Shown here: positions 1 to 11,606 of the stretch, piece after piece
Numbering within the stretch: the stretch's first letter is position 1
Layout of the letters: every line of letters starts with the position of its first letter
NCBI GenBank assembly: GCA_009733715.1
Contig: WMKJ01000087.1
Span: forward strand, 1-57,334
Length of the DNA: 57,334 nt
Direction of reading: 5' to 3'
Source of the DNA: Herpomyces periplanetae
Lineage: Eukaryota > Ascomycota > Laboulbeniomycetes > Herpomycetales > Herpomycetaceae
The notes under the pieces: model-generated
The model's input: the letters and a program-made list of their open reading frames with translations, nothing else
The model's database searches: none
What the model was told of the DNA's origin: nothing
Program-made: the position numbers and the translations under genes

Positions 1-2371
1 TTCCCAATTGCCGAAAGCATTGTACCGGCGACTTCTGGGTTAGAATCGCGGGCTTTGGGCAGCAACACCTCAAGGATTGGATTGACGTAGGACTTGATAA
101 GTGATGGGGAAAGTGCCACAAGATGTCCAATGAGCCGCACACTCTCCTCACGATTACGAGTGCTGCTGGTATATTCGACTTCCGTGAGTAATTGAATTAA
201 GACTTTGCGTAAAGATGGGAAAACATACGCCGGATTGTAGCTAATGACACGACCGATGATTGTCATTGCAACTTCACGTACGGCAAATACTTCATCATTT
301 ACGACTAAAAAGAGGATACGAATGTTTTCAGGTTTACCCAGATGACGATCAAAGCGGGGGTCAAGGGATTCGAGGACAGTCCGGCGGATTTCGGGCTCTG
401 GATCTGATATAGCGACAGCGAGTAACTTTTCGATAATCTCACCTACAACCTGCATTGCATGTTGACCGGTTTGAAATATGATGGGATCACGAACGTATAG
501 TTGGCAGCACGTTAATGCAGCAGCCTTTCGAATTTCAGGGGAATCAGCTTCGACGTAACGAATTGTGACATCTCGAACAAATTCATTTAGGATATGACCG
601 GAAAAGTCAAAGCCGCCCAGAGTATGTAAAGCTAGACAAAGTTCTTGTTCTTTTCGTTCAATAGTTTGGGAATCTTTGTGATCCCGGGACCAAATTTGTG
701 GTGGAATTGGAGAATCGTAAAGAGAGCCAGGAAAATTGTAAGGACGGCCACTTAACACTTGACTGAGTAAATCTAGTAATCGATCTTGAATAACACCTTT
801 TAATGCGGGAATATAGTGAGCAATGTCGACTAATGCTTGAGTGAGAGATTCGGAAAGTCCACACATGAACATAGGATCGAGAAGATTTGGAATATGTTTT
901 GTCATAGTATGACCAACCGCAATAGCTAGCATGCTAAGGCATTCAAAAATGGACGCTTCCACCGGGGTTTTACCCTTCACTCTGGCCTGAAGGCTATCAC
1001 GAATATGAGAAATTATACCATCAAGGTAAGGAGAAATGTTACTAGTAACAGCACCAGCAATTTTACCAATGGAGATGAAAGAAATTCCTTTGTCTTTATC
1101 ACGTTTGAGTAAACTTTGTAAGTACATCATACATTGATGTAGATAATGAACGGAAAATTCATCGGGAGCATAACCAGCAAGAATGGGCATGATATTAATG
1201 ACTTCTCGGTGAATTAAGGAATCTCGATGATCTTTATAACGAAGAACTATATCACAAGACTCCTTGTAACGTGTTCCATGCATGAATATAGCGCCCAATG
1301 TGAGTAATTCTTTAATAGTTAACAAGGAGCCGTGTAAGGCGTTAACGCTGTTCATGGAGAAGCCAACGAATACTTCATCGTACACTCTATTGAACCACTG
1401 ATGGCAGATAAGAGAATCACGAGCGGCCATGATTTCGAAGCAAGCGCTGATAGCTTCAGCGCCAGCTTCACGAATGAAAACCTTGGTATCACGAATAGCG
1501 GACCAGATAACGTCGAAAATTTGGGGTATATAAGTGTAAAAGAGAATGGGAGAGTTGCGCGCAAGTTCACGCAGGACTAAAACTGAAGCAAATCTACGAT
1601 GTTCCTGTTCACGTTTTTCTGATTGAAGATACTCCAGAGCACTGTTGACCTCAGAGTCGACAAGTTCAGCGGTAAGAGAGCTTCCAGGAGTGGCGAGTTT
1701 ACCCAATGCCTGGGCGGCGTAAACCATGGCATTAGTATCATTACCACGTAGAACAATGCGAAGGTTATTGGAGAAACGGGTAGTTTTTTGGCTGAAATCA
1801 TCACCACGAAAGTCAATTAAAGCAGTAAGAGCGTGAATACCACCAATTCGTTCAGTGCTGTCTGAACCTTGGACAACAAGCACGGATACACGTTGTAAAA
1901 TATCAGAATAGTAACCGGCAAATTGACCAGGAGGAAGTTCTGGAGGAAGTTAGCCAGGTGTATATCAAGGAGAGAGGTATAAGAAGGGGGTATTGAAAGG
2001 ATGGAAAAATTGGAGTGAAAGGAAGTGCGAATTAGTTGAAAGTGGGGCAGGCATGCTTTATGGTTAACGGTAAGAGAATTTATAGGCATGAAAGGGAGAA
2101 GTGGAAAAGTAGTATAGGGATATATAAACCTTAACGTACCGCGATGAGCAGCATCGAGAGTTTGACGCAAGCATTGAGCAGCTTTTAACCTAATGCTATC
2201 ATTTCTGGAGGACAGGGGGGAAAGTTAGTGGAATCAATCGCAAAATTTGGACGGGAGTAAAGTAAGAAGGAAGTATAAGTATGTATACATGGGTGTGAAA
2301 TAGAATATGAAAGAAACTAACTTAGATTTGAGCTCTTGAAAAATACGATCCAGAGTATCACGAGCCGCCAT
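1..2371 (-). CDS. TOR: TOR serine/threonine kinase, N-terminal HEAT part (truncated by window edge)
   Basis: This is the first ~684 codons of the target-of-rapamycin kinase, the catalytic subunit of TORC1/TORC2 that couples nutrients to growth. Exons read 2322-2371, 2140-2204 and 1939 down past base 1; introns begin GTTAGT and GTACGT and end CTCCAG. The protein starts MAARDTLDRIFQELKSKNDS and is built of HEAT repeats. Family-specific stretches include YKESCDIVLRYKDHRD, LGGFDFSGHILNEFVRD, IRKAAALTCCQLYVRDP and FPSLRKVLIQLLTEVEY, which match TOR proteins from yeast to human. The FAT, FRB, kinase and FATC domains must lie to the left of the window. The N-terminus before the first repeat is very short. 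The gene is divergent from RSC7. Family assignment is secure; the first two splice sites are inferred but keep the frame. Confidence 0.93.
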
Positions 2372-3747
2372 AGTTGGCGAATCGATTCAACTTCGGTGGA
2401 AGATGGACCGATTTTGGATAAGAGCCATTTAAATGGCAATGGATAAGGGATAAACGGGATGAAGTAGGAAAAGAGAAGAGATATAAAACGGGAAAAGAGA
2501 TAAAAGTAGAATGAACAAGGGTGTAATACACGAGAAAATGGGTATTCAGTAAAAGAGAGGAAAAATGGAGGATTTCAAATTAGAAAAAAACTCCCGAGAT
2601 GAATAAACAAAAGTGAAATGAAAGTATCGCGAAAATGAGAAATTAATGTTGGGTAATGGGAGATGAAGCGAGCGGAAAAAAAGGTTTTTCAAGGCGAAGT
2701 TGAAAATGAAAATCTCGAAATCGACGTCGAGATAACGCCGAAAGAATTTCGCATTGGTGTTCACGTGACTGGAGATCAGATGATCACGGATGGGGCGAGG
2801 CGAGGTGAGGCGGAGTGGGATGGGAGGGTAGAATTAGCGCGAGAGCGCGGATGGCCGAGTAAGTCGGGATGAAGACTTTGAACGGCATAAAAGAGCAGTT
2901 AGCAAGGTGCTGGGGGGAGGAGGAGGAGTAGGTAAAGATTTAGAAGTTGGTGAGGTAACGAAAGGCATTAACAATGAGTGGGAGTTTATTAGAAGTCCAA
3001 GGCTTAAAATGATGAAAGGAATATTACAAGATTATATATTTAATGATAAGGTAAGGCGAGACAAATAAGACAAGGGTAGCTCGTAAACTGGTAAAAGAAA
3101 TAAGAAATGGGAGGAAGAATTTTCAAAGTTAGTCAGAGTAAGGGTAGTAGGGCAATGAAGCAAGCATTTCAAGTCCAGAGTATAATGATTGATAGATACA
3201 GTTAACGAGAAATTCGAATTCAGAGAACTCGGTAAGCCCCTCTCGAAAGTAAATTTTTTTACCGCAAAAAATCCATTTTACACCAACCGAAAATCGGCCC
3301 GATCACAGGTTCGGATACGTACAGGCTTGGCGTGGCATGTGTTCTTTATTGGGGCGGGAAACGGGCCGGATGGAATGGGCTTTGCCGAGCCGATAAATGC
3401 AATGCCGAACGAGTCTCGCCAGTTTTTAAAAAATTGTTTTACACAGGATTATTGACATTTATTTCACCATTTATCACGTTAAATACAATTTCTACACACT
3501 TCACGACGTCGCTGCCTGTACATCTTTAATGCGCAGAAGCGTGCTAAATGCTTCGCTATACGGGATTTTCAAAATTTGTTCAAAGGTGCACAATTTGTGG
3601 ATGCGGGAACTAATTGTACAAACTTTAATTATTCCTAATTGTTAAAGACGAACAAGATTTTTACATTTACATTTCCTTAATTAAGAGAATTGCACTAGCA
3701 CTCATTCTTGGATACCTTAACAATATTTTCATCACATTGATTTATCC
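2372..3747. other. Divergent TOR / RSC7 intergenic region
   Basis: No gene is recognised here. The part next to TOR (about 2400-2960) is purine-rich on the plus strand, hence pyrimidine-rich on the TOR sense strand, as in many fungal promoters and leaders. A TCACGTGA E-box lies at 2761-2768. A GC-richer patch at about 3290-3440 carries short inverted repeats (CGGCCCG/CGGGCCG and GGCTTGGC/GCCGAGCC) without a convincing single fold. Short open frames here look like chance. Confidence 0.6.
2761..2768. promoter_or_regulatory. TCACGTGA E-box upstream of TOR
   Basis: Perfect palindrome TCACGTGA, the CDEI/bHLH-type site, 390 bases upstream of the TOR start codon. It is the kind of site bound by Cbf1-like bHLH factors. 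The same octamer occurs upstream of the tryptophan gene (14609-14616). Function is inferred from the motif only. Confidence 0.45.
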
Positions 3748-5909
3748 ATGTCTCGTGGGCGAAAAACACGGTCCGCTAAGGTTGATAATAAAGATGAAAA
3801 TCAAGGTGTGTAAACATGCTTCAAATAATTAAATGATTTTGGTAACTACATATACATGTGCATTTTAATGTTACTGCTAACTCGGGAAAATGGATGGCAT
3901 GGGAATCATAACGTGTAGATGAATGGACTGAAGGAAAAGCAAAAGATACCAACAATTCACAAACAGATGATTCTGCTTTACACAATGCCCCGGGAAACGT
4001 GGACTTGAGTACAACAGAAGATGCTGGATCGAGTACAGTTGACGAACCGGTAGGAGACCCTTTGGATAGTTCATCTGAACAACGTCCAAGTTACACAAGT
4101 GGTGGAACAACTCGTGGCATAGCTCGTATGCCACGAAAACGGCGAGGAAGATGGTCCCGTGGAGCTTCCTCTTCTTCTACATATACTGACGTTTATCAAA
4201 GCACAACGGCCGGTCCCAGCTGCTCTGAGGTATCATCTCTCACGGCCAAGTCACCTTGGTCGTGCAGGAAAAGGCACGGGAAATTTGGTTTATCCCGTGG
4301 GGGAAATGGAAGTGGAACAAGTAATTCGGGAAGATCAAGGCACTCATCATCCCTAGTAACTAGAGTTGCCGTTGATAAAGATGGTACTATGATGGATATT
4401 ATTGAGGATGAAGTCGATATGCCCAAAGATCCCGAAGGTGAAAAAAAGGTTGATGCTTTGGGAAATTTATTGGGAAATCGAAAGTATAGAGTGAGAACTT
4501 TTGAATTACCTGAACGAGGCAATCGATTATATATGTTATCAACGGAGCCCGCAAGATGCACTGGATTTCGCGATAGTTATCTATTCTTCACCAAGCATAT
4601 GATGCTTCACAAAATTATCATTGAGGAGTCGGAAAAGTTGGATCTAATTCGCCGTAACATCATTCCTAGTTCCTACAGAGGACGAACTATCGGTGTAGTA
4701 ACTGCAAGATCGGTTTTCCGTGTATTCGGGAGTAAAATTATTGTTGGTGGTCGCAAAGTTATCGATGATTATTATGAGTCTGAGTCGAGAGCCCGTGGTG
4801 ATGTTGAGGGTGAACTTGCTGATCCTGATGATAAATTGCCCGAAGATGGTGAACCGTATAATCAGAACCAGTACGTTGCATGGCTAGGTACAAATCATTC
4901 ATCTGGAAATACTGGCACATCTGCACCCCAAGCTACGCCCAAATCAGTTTGTCATAAGAAACGCCAACAAGTTTCTTCTATAAGTTGGCAATTAGATCAT
5001 TCAAAAGCTGCGAGGTTGGTTTGAATTGGCTTGTACTGAAATTCTTTAGTACCTTGAAATTGATGGCTAACCTTTCTTTTCGTGATGATCTTTAGTCGCT
5101 TTAATTCTTCCCTGTTGTCCAAACGTCGCCTTGCTAATTCCGGTGTGTACGATGTTCATACTAACTATATGCATTTTCCCCGAAATATGCAACCTTCCCA
5201 TGTTCGTTGGCAAATCATTTCATCCAATCAAGATAATAATTCACCCCCTCCTCCATCTCTCACGAATTCCTCTACTGATCGTCAGTCGAAATCTCATTCT
5301 TCATCGCCGTCTACATCAAATGCAAGCTTGTTTCCTCCCGTACCACCCATTGTTGCGAGAAATTATTTGGTCACAGACTTATACATGGAATCCATGCCAT
5401 CACAACAATCAATTCTTATGGAACATGCTCAGACATTGCAAGCATATTTCCAAGAATATCCCTCCGAATCCTCCAATGCCATTATTTTAAAATGGTTTTA
5501 TCCATACGCTTTACCTCCCGCTGACTTTTCCCCCATTCCCCTATTTCAAATCCCTGCTGCACAAGTTAATCAACTTCCTTCAACATGCAAAAGCGCATTT
5601 GGCGATGCTGTCACCGCTCAACTTTGCTGGAAGAATCGTTGGATTTATTATGCCAATTTTACGTCGGAAAACCCAACTACGTTTGTACATGAATTCAATC
5701 CTTTTCCCGACTCTTCAACTTCATTACCTTTATCTTCTTGCTGTTGTGCTAGACTCTTACGACACTATTATCCCATACAAGATTCTCCCCTTGGCTTGGA
5801 AGTTGAGCGAATTTTACGCCCTTCCTCACCCTCCTTCTTCTCCCCCTCCATTGATACCCATCGCAATGCTTCCGGCTTACGGATTTCGTATCTTGGTTTT
5901 CCCGTTTAA
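3748..5909 (+). CDS. RSC7: Chromatin-remodelling complex subunit RSC7 (Npl6/Swp82 family)
   Basis: Subunit of the RSC/SWI-SNF type nucleosome remodeller in the nucleus. Exons 3748-3805, 3919-5014 and 5096-5909 give 655 residues; the introns (GTGTGT..TAG, GTTGGT..TAG) close in frame. The basic, Ser-rich N-terminus (MSRGRKTRSAKVD) is followed by the family block from about residue 185: DPEGEKKVDALGNLLGNRKY, GNRLYMLSTEPARCTGFRDS, YRGRTIGVVTARSVFRVFG. The third exon continues it with SGVYDVHTNYMHFPRNMQPS. The two introns interrupt a conserved domain, so the annotation must be spliced to be read. The C-terminal 150 residues are less conserved. It is convergent with OPI3 (250 bases between stops). 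Confidence in family is high; which paralog (RSC7 or Swp82) is not decidable. Confidence 0.9.
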
Positions 5910-6159
5910 CATTTACGCCAATCCCTAATACTCTTTATACGATGCATCCACCTCTTACAATTCTTCAAACTGGTCTTTTCTCAACTATTGCATAATCCTA
6001 ACCTTAGTTTCATCCAGTATCGCCATGCTGCCCTACTACCACCATAAGACAATCGCACGCGTTAATTCTATATGTACATCTCCGATAGTTTGCTAAAATT
6101 TATTCTGCTTATAGTTATTCGTTTAGTCCATTAGCTTCGACTTATCCTGACCGAGAAAA

Positions 6160-7358
6160 TTAAGCCTTTTTCATTTCATGCTTTTCTGCTGCACACGCTC
6201 GTTTTGCATAAATCTGTTCGGTAAATGGGCTTGCCAATTCGTCAGTTAAGTTGATTCATTAAATTTGGTATGTCGTAGTAGATTAACTTACTCTTCAAAT
6301 ATGAGTGCTATTCTATACACTGCAGCTACTATTATCGACATAAAAATGCCCGCGGGAGACCGGTACCATAACGCCGTCCCGAGAAAACAGAGTGAACTAC
6401 CCGTATACATGGGTGAATTACAAACGCTGAATGGGAATCGTGTTATCTTTTCCTCCAAGAAAATTCCGAAGTAATCCCCCAAGTACGTTCCAATGATACC
6501 CAGTTCCCACATGCTTGATATTACTAAAACGTATCCCACAACCATTGAAAACCCTGCTAATCCCTTAGTGAGGGTGACGTCAAATACCCCCGAGATCGTC
6601 GGTTGATTTCGTAAAGCCACTAAATATCTATACCCGCATTGTTAGTCAGTTCTCTGCTCTACTCAATCCGTAACGTGAAGGAGTGCCAGTTGTAAAAAGC
6701 TCGTTAATCCGGAAGGTTATCAAAGATGCTGTGTTAACGTACAAATGGTCTCTAAAAAGTCCCAATGAAAAAATCGTTAAAGCTAACGCGTAGCATCCTC
6801 GTCGAGAATTCCCTTTGAATAATCGACTAAATACTTTATACCTATACTCTATCATTCCGTACGCCTTGCCCGATTCAGCCAGCTTTCCTCTCCATAATAC
6901 AGGTTTCATTATACACTCCAGCGTTAAGTATTAAATATCTCTTTATATTTCCCATTCACTTACCTGATCGAGCTGCAATACTATACCGTTAAATTAAAAG
7001 TTAGCCTAATTCCTTAAATGATAGATTATACAAGTATTGTGTTGTTGATAACACTAAAGTTTATTCCTTGTATGTTGATAAATGGTTAAATGCATCGCTG
7101 TCTTCAACAGAATATGGCATACTTCCAAAATGTAGGATTGAATACTATCATAAACAGACAGTCTGTTTAATAAATTTATCATTAATAAACCTATAGGTTA
7201 GTCTTGATTATTCTGGCAGAATTCACTCGCGATACGATTACACGTCGTTGAAGGGTTTTGATAATTAAATATGTCGCGGAATATATTTGAGAGGCCTTAC
7301 TCCACAAACTTGGCTGAGATAGATCAATCGTCCAAAAGTAGGAACTTAATGTCATCAT
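6160..7358 (-). CDS. OPI3: Phosphatidyl-N-methylethanolamine N-methyltransferase (Opi3/PEMT), six exons
   Basis: ER membrane methyltransferase that makes the last methylation(s) of phosphatidylcholine synthesis using S-adenosylmethionine. Exons 7301-7358, 7123-7162, 6964-6980, 6743-6848, 6292-6627 and 6160-6229 sum to 627 nt, 208 residues, the usual length of Opi3. All five introns are GT-AG. Spliced landmarks run in family order: DLSQPSLW (exon 1), FNPTFWNIAARSEYR (exons 2-4, residues 27-41), FSLGLFRDHLY, GTYLGDYFGI, FPFSVCNSPMYTGS, SPAGIF, then FEDPFTEQIYAKR. The third exon is only 17 nt. At the C-terminal catalytic acidic pair the spliced sequence reads E-D where many relatives have E-E. 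Splice sites were chosen because each restores a conserved residue; no transcript evidence is available. Confidence 0.9.
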
Positions 7359-7819
7359 TATAATTCATTCGATGTAATAACTGAAAATTTAAAGTATAAT
7401 CTTAAGGGCAACTTTTCCACGTGGTAAAGCTCTTCGGCACCACACCTCCCTTTATCATTGACGATGCGAACCAATAAAACCTCAACAGACACTTAACTCG
7501 TTTAGCAAAATATAACAGATTGTTCAAGTTATTTACCATACCAGACCAAACATGGTAAGCTTTGCAAAAAATTCGAATAATCACCACATCTTTCCCCGTT
7601 AAACCGAGGCTCGCAATTAATAACCTTTTCCAAAAATAGAACCCCTCATAAACATTTTTCCGCTCCGCTGTCTCGTCTCGTATTATTTTCAAATAATCTC
7701 CACCTTTGTCGTCTGGACATGAGATTATTCAGCCAGAATCATCTGGATTTGGAGAGGGTTCTTTCCCAATGTGTATGGTTTCCTCTTTTGGAAAATTTCC
7801 GAGAAACATTCTCGAAGGT
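7359..7819. other. ARG2 / OPI3 intergenic region
   Basis: No gene recognised. A 96-codon minus-strand open frame (7402-7692) has no family likeness and lies between two same-strand genes, so it is read as chance and as part of the OPI3 promoter. Confidence 0.5.
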
Positions 7820-10247
7820 TTACGTTTTCCAGAAGCAGGGAATTGAATGACAAATTTGAATGTAATCAGCCAGACGGTCTTCTTGAGTTCGATTTAACCA
7901 TATTACGGATGATTCAACACTCTTGTTATCAATACCATAGTTGTCATATTGATTACGATCTTTACCAAATGGATATGCTCCGTCTGTCAAATTTCCTGTC
8001 CAAAATACGGTCCATATACTGTCGGGTAATCGAAAACTTCCATTGCACCTTTCAAAGTACCATTTATTCACTATGTTGGTATTTCGAGATCTCCATACCA
8101 TACCGTTTGGAAAGCAATCATTAACTAGTACATTAAACATCATATCTGCCAAATTATTTGTCCCTTGACCTCGTTTCCGAACTGCAAATTTATCCAAATA
8201 CGGAACGGGTGGGATATAATTTCTTAAAATACTGCGCGAATTATCCGCATCTCTATCCAATTTAATTGAGTTCAGTGGAATCGTAGAATCATTCTTACAT
8301 GTAGGATTCTCCCACGTTAAAATTGCTGCCCCTTCATAATTATCAGCGAAAACTATTCCTGCAAATTTGTGTCGGATACTCTCGAAGTATGCATCTGTAT
8401 CTAATTTTCGGCCAAACGAATCTTCAATTAAATCAACTAATAAATTTATATCTATTTTAGGGTGTTTCAGTAAATCTACTGAACTTCCTTCCGGTCCCGG
8501 GGCTGCCCATAATGCTGAACCTGGTTCAGGTATAATAGATAGTGGTATTCCGTACTTGATGAATGTGACGGGCATGGGTTTTAACGTTAACGGTAATTTC
8601 GATGGTACAGCTAATTTCACGTCGTTTGCAAAACTCAACTTCGGTTTTCGTTCACTAGGCAAAGAACATGATACTAAGGGTCGACCAGTTAACAAATTAT
8701 GAATTAACGGGTTAGCGTAATGCCTCGTTCCCACCCCCATTCTAGCTGACTTGGCCGATGATTTTGTCGCTTCCGCTACCTCGTACGGTGAAACTAAAAG
8801 TCCCGATGCTGTCAGTTCTAAATCGCTAAGGGCGGCACGAATTAACTTTAAATTCTTTGCATGTTGCTGAAATGTTAAACGCTTTTCGTTCGCCTCTGTG
8901 ATTCCAATTAATGTATCTCCCCGAGATTCATGATTTAATTCATTTAAAGGTTCACAATAAACCCGTAGTAATGATGTCAAAATACTTTCGTACTCTTGCT
9001 TAAGATTAATCAATACGTGAGATCGTTCCAAGTTATCAATTCTTGGAATCCCACCCAAAGGGTCCAGAAGGATAATTCGATCTATAATCCACCGTTCTGT
9101 TTTGTCAGTATTTCTCCCTGTATCTGAATTTGTTTCCCTTTGTAAATTTTTGAGCATTCGAATAATCGCTAAAATTGTTTCATCAGGATCCGCTGACTGT
9201 GCCTTGCATGTTGAAAAATCCCATGCAATGGGAAGTATGATAGGTAGACATTTACGGCGAATTGCTTTTAGTATGGGCGTAAAATTACTACATTCGATAG
9301 TGTTTTCACCATCATCGTTAAACTTTAAGCTTAGACAATCGCCCTGAATTATAGAGATACACTGAAACCGATGTAAAAGGGATGATAATCTGATTGCTTC
9401 TTGATACAGAGATTGACGCCAATTTTGAAAGCTGTTTTGGGAGCTTTCTGACATCTCAATGAATGATGTCAAATCTAGCACAATGACCAATTTTAGGTCT
9501 AACCGTGAAATTTGGGCCAATGTTAACGCAACTTTTTCCATAGTATCATCAGTTAATGCTTGAGGCGTTTTAATTTTCATTACAGCTACATGAAAACTTT
9601 TAGCATTTGCAGAGATATCCAAAAGGGTATAATTAATTTGCTTTATTGTAGAATGATTTAATCTTTTATCCTTGGATGTGTATAGCTGGCTTAAGTTAAC
9701 GCCTGCATATGCAAAATTTTGAGGAAATTTGTTTTCCAAATCATTGTGTGAAACATTTTTCGTAGGCGTATCACTATCTTGAAATCGATTTAAGAAGGCT
9801 CGAGTATCCCGTTTTTGGGTTGTTGAGCCGATCACTGAGAAGAAAAATTCCGGCTCCGGGGGACGAGCTCGCAAGATTCGTGAACCTGGGAACAAAGAAG
9901 TTTTGGATGAATAACTTTTACACACACTAGCTAAGCAAAAGGGTTCTTTATTGAGCCACTAAGCCATACCCGGTTTATCAAAATTAAATTAACGTCAGCC
10001 GGTCGGTTGAAAAATGAAAATTTTGCACTAGATTTCAGGTATATTCACATTGAAAAAAAATTTACCACCCCCTAATACTGAAATTTTTTAAGAGTACGGC
10101 TAAAGCCAGTGCAAGGTATGGATAAATTGAAAAACGTTGTTAACTTACTCGTTCACGGCACTTTGATGAGACAGTAATGTTGTACTTAGAAAAAATATTC
10201 CAGTGGGTTTCCCACCTTTGCGAAAACCGGTTAAAACTCAAAACCAT
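7820..10247 (-). CDS. ARG2: Mitochondrial N-acetylglutamate synthase
   Basis: Catalyses acetyl-CoA + glutamate to N-acetylglutamate, the first step of arginine/ornithine synthesis in the mitochondrial matrix. Exon 1 is 10149-10247 and exon 2 is 7820-9958; the intron starts GTAAGTTA and ends GGCTTAG, phase 0, giving 745 residues. Exon 1 encodes MVLSFNRFSQRWETHWNIF, a basic amphipathic start that suits a mitochondrial presequence. TTQKRDTRAFLNRF follows, like the ARG2 start region. The middle is the inactive amino-acid-kinase-like domain. The C-terminal acetyltransferase domain carries YLDKFAVRKRGQGTNNLADM and NKWYFERCNGSFRLPDSIWT. About 50 residues follow the usual end (VFWTG), which is unusual and might hide an unrecognised intron. 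The large exon has no suitable ATG of its own, which supports the upstream exon. Confidence 0.88.
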
Positions 10248-10586
10248 TGATATAAAAAATTATATCAATCAGTATTGAATGGATGAAATAAAAATTCCTT
10301 TGATGATATTGCGGGCAATTAAGTGAGTGTATGTAGTTCTAAATTTTGAATAATTTAATGCAGTTGATCAGAAAAACACCGAATAAAGTGGAGCTAATTA
10401 TCAAGTGCAAATTAATCCAGGAAAAATCCACTTTGGTAATAGCATGTATAATGAGCAAATATGAACTTTACTCGGTCCAGATAACGAAAAGAAATAAATA
10501 CATGGACCATTCATTCAAGAGTTAATCTGGCCAAACCCAAATTAACCGGACATTTTGTCTTTACAACAAGTTGGATTAGTCAGCGG
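10248..10586. other. LCP5-like / ARG2 intergenic region
   Basis: AT-rich, 339 bases, nothing recognised beyond the ARG2 promoter and the 3' end of the neighbouring gene. No TGACTCA-type Gcn4 site was seen. Confidence 0.5.
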
Positions 10587-11606
10587 CTATTTGGTGCGGC
10601 GCTTTTTGGGCGATGGAGCAGATCTCGACGGTTTTGAAGTAAGGCGAGTAATGCGATCAACATCTGCGTTCAAGTCATGCCAGTCTTCGCCTCCAAATCC
10701 CAAATATCGAGAAGATGACTTTTTTGGGATTTTGTCTTTTTTGCTAGTACGTGGTAAACGGACAAAATTGGATTCCTCGTAAAGTCGAATTTCCTCTTCT
10801 TCTTTGCGTTGCCTATGCGTTTTAATACGCTCTCCTCCGCGCATTATAGTACTGCCTACACTGGGTTCTGCGAGGGGCTCCTTTGATAATTCTGCCGCTA
10901 CATACTCATCTAATATTTTGCTCCTCTCTACGCGACTTTTATCACGCTTTTCCCGCTCGTCAAAGTTTTCCGGAGGTAGAGCAGGTGCCAATCGGGGGGG
11001 TTTGTATACATTGTCAAATTTGATTTTGTCCTGGCCGGAATTTGTTCCCTTATTATCTTTCTTTGTAGCTTCATTTGATATCAATGAATCAAGATTTGGG
11101 CGACAGGCCAACTCATCATCATCATCATCACCATTCTCATAATTATCATCAGAATTCGGGCTATTGTGATCAGATTCCGTACTATCGTCAACAAACGAAT
11201 CATTTTTGTCTCCTGATTTCCTAACGTTGTTTACAACTGAGTTTTTAAGCTCAGCATCTTGAGCTATTTTAATTACTTTGTCTAACTGATATTTCAACTT
11301 TTGTTCTTGAGATCGTACTCCTCGTTCTAAGTATACTCGATATTCCACCAATTTTTCAATAGTATTACGGCGAACTCGTTCCAGGTCTTCCTCTGTGTTA
11401 ACCCTACTGGGTTCGCAACGCTCAATTTCCGTTAAAACTAACGTTACCAGACACTGTAAATATGATATAAAAAGTTCGTTCTTAACATCTAGCAAAGTTA
11501 TCCCGTTATCCCGCCGCAAGAATTTTTCGGCTGATGGCACAGCATCGATTACTGTATTGAGTGATTGGGCAAGTAATGATAAAACATTTTCACCAGAGGA
11601 ACTCAT
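10587..11606 (-). CDS. LCP5: Lcp5/neuroguidin-family (Sas10/C1D) rRNA-processing protein
   Basis: Nucleolar factor of the small-subunit processome needed for early 18S rRNA processing. Single exon, 339 residues from the ATG at 11606 (an upstream in-frame GTG is not used). The N-terminal Sas10/Utp3/C1D domain reads RRDNGITLLDVKNELFISYL, then EKLVEYRVYLERGVRSQEQK and LKYQLDKVIKIAQDAE. An acidic Asp run and the conserved KFDNVYKPPRLAPALPPE segment follow, then a charged basic tail with SPKKRRTK. Length agrees with the family. It sits in a minus-strand run between ARG2 and the tryptophan gene, without functional linkage. Neuroguidin or Lcp5 naming is interchangeable here. Confidence 0.87.
   Translation of the reverse strand: MSSSGENVLSLLAQSLNTVIDAVPSAEKFLRRDNGITLLDVKNELFISYLQCLVTLVLTEIERCEPSRVNTEEDLERVRRNTIEKLVEYRVYLERGVRSQEQKLKYQLDKVIKIAQDAELKNSVVNNVRKSGDKNDSFVDDSTESDHNSPNSDDNYENGDDDDDELACRPNLDSLISNEATKKDNKGTNSGQDKIKFDNVYKPPRLAPALPPENFDEREKRDKSRVERSKILDEYVAAELSKEPLAEPSVGSTIMRGGERIKTHRQRKEEEEIRLYEESNFVRLPRTSKKDKIPKKSSSRYLGFGGEDWHDLNADVDRITRLTSKPSRSAPSPKKRRTK

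Noticed and set aside
3290-3440. Second structured RNA in the TOR-RSC7 interval
   Set aside because: Short inverted repeats are present but mutually overlapping and do not nest into one fold.
4196-4561. 121-codon minus frame
   Set aside because: Antisense shadow of the conserved RSC7 exon; no family likeness.
7402-7692. 96-codon minus frame as the start of OPI3
   Set aside because: No Opi3 likeness; the real N-terminus (DLSQPSLW, FNPTFW) was found in downstream small exons.
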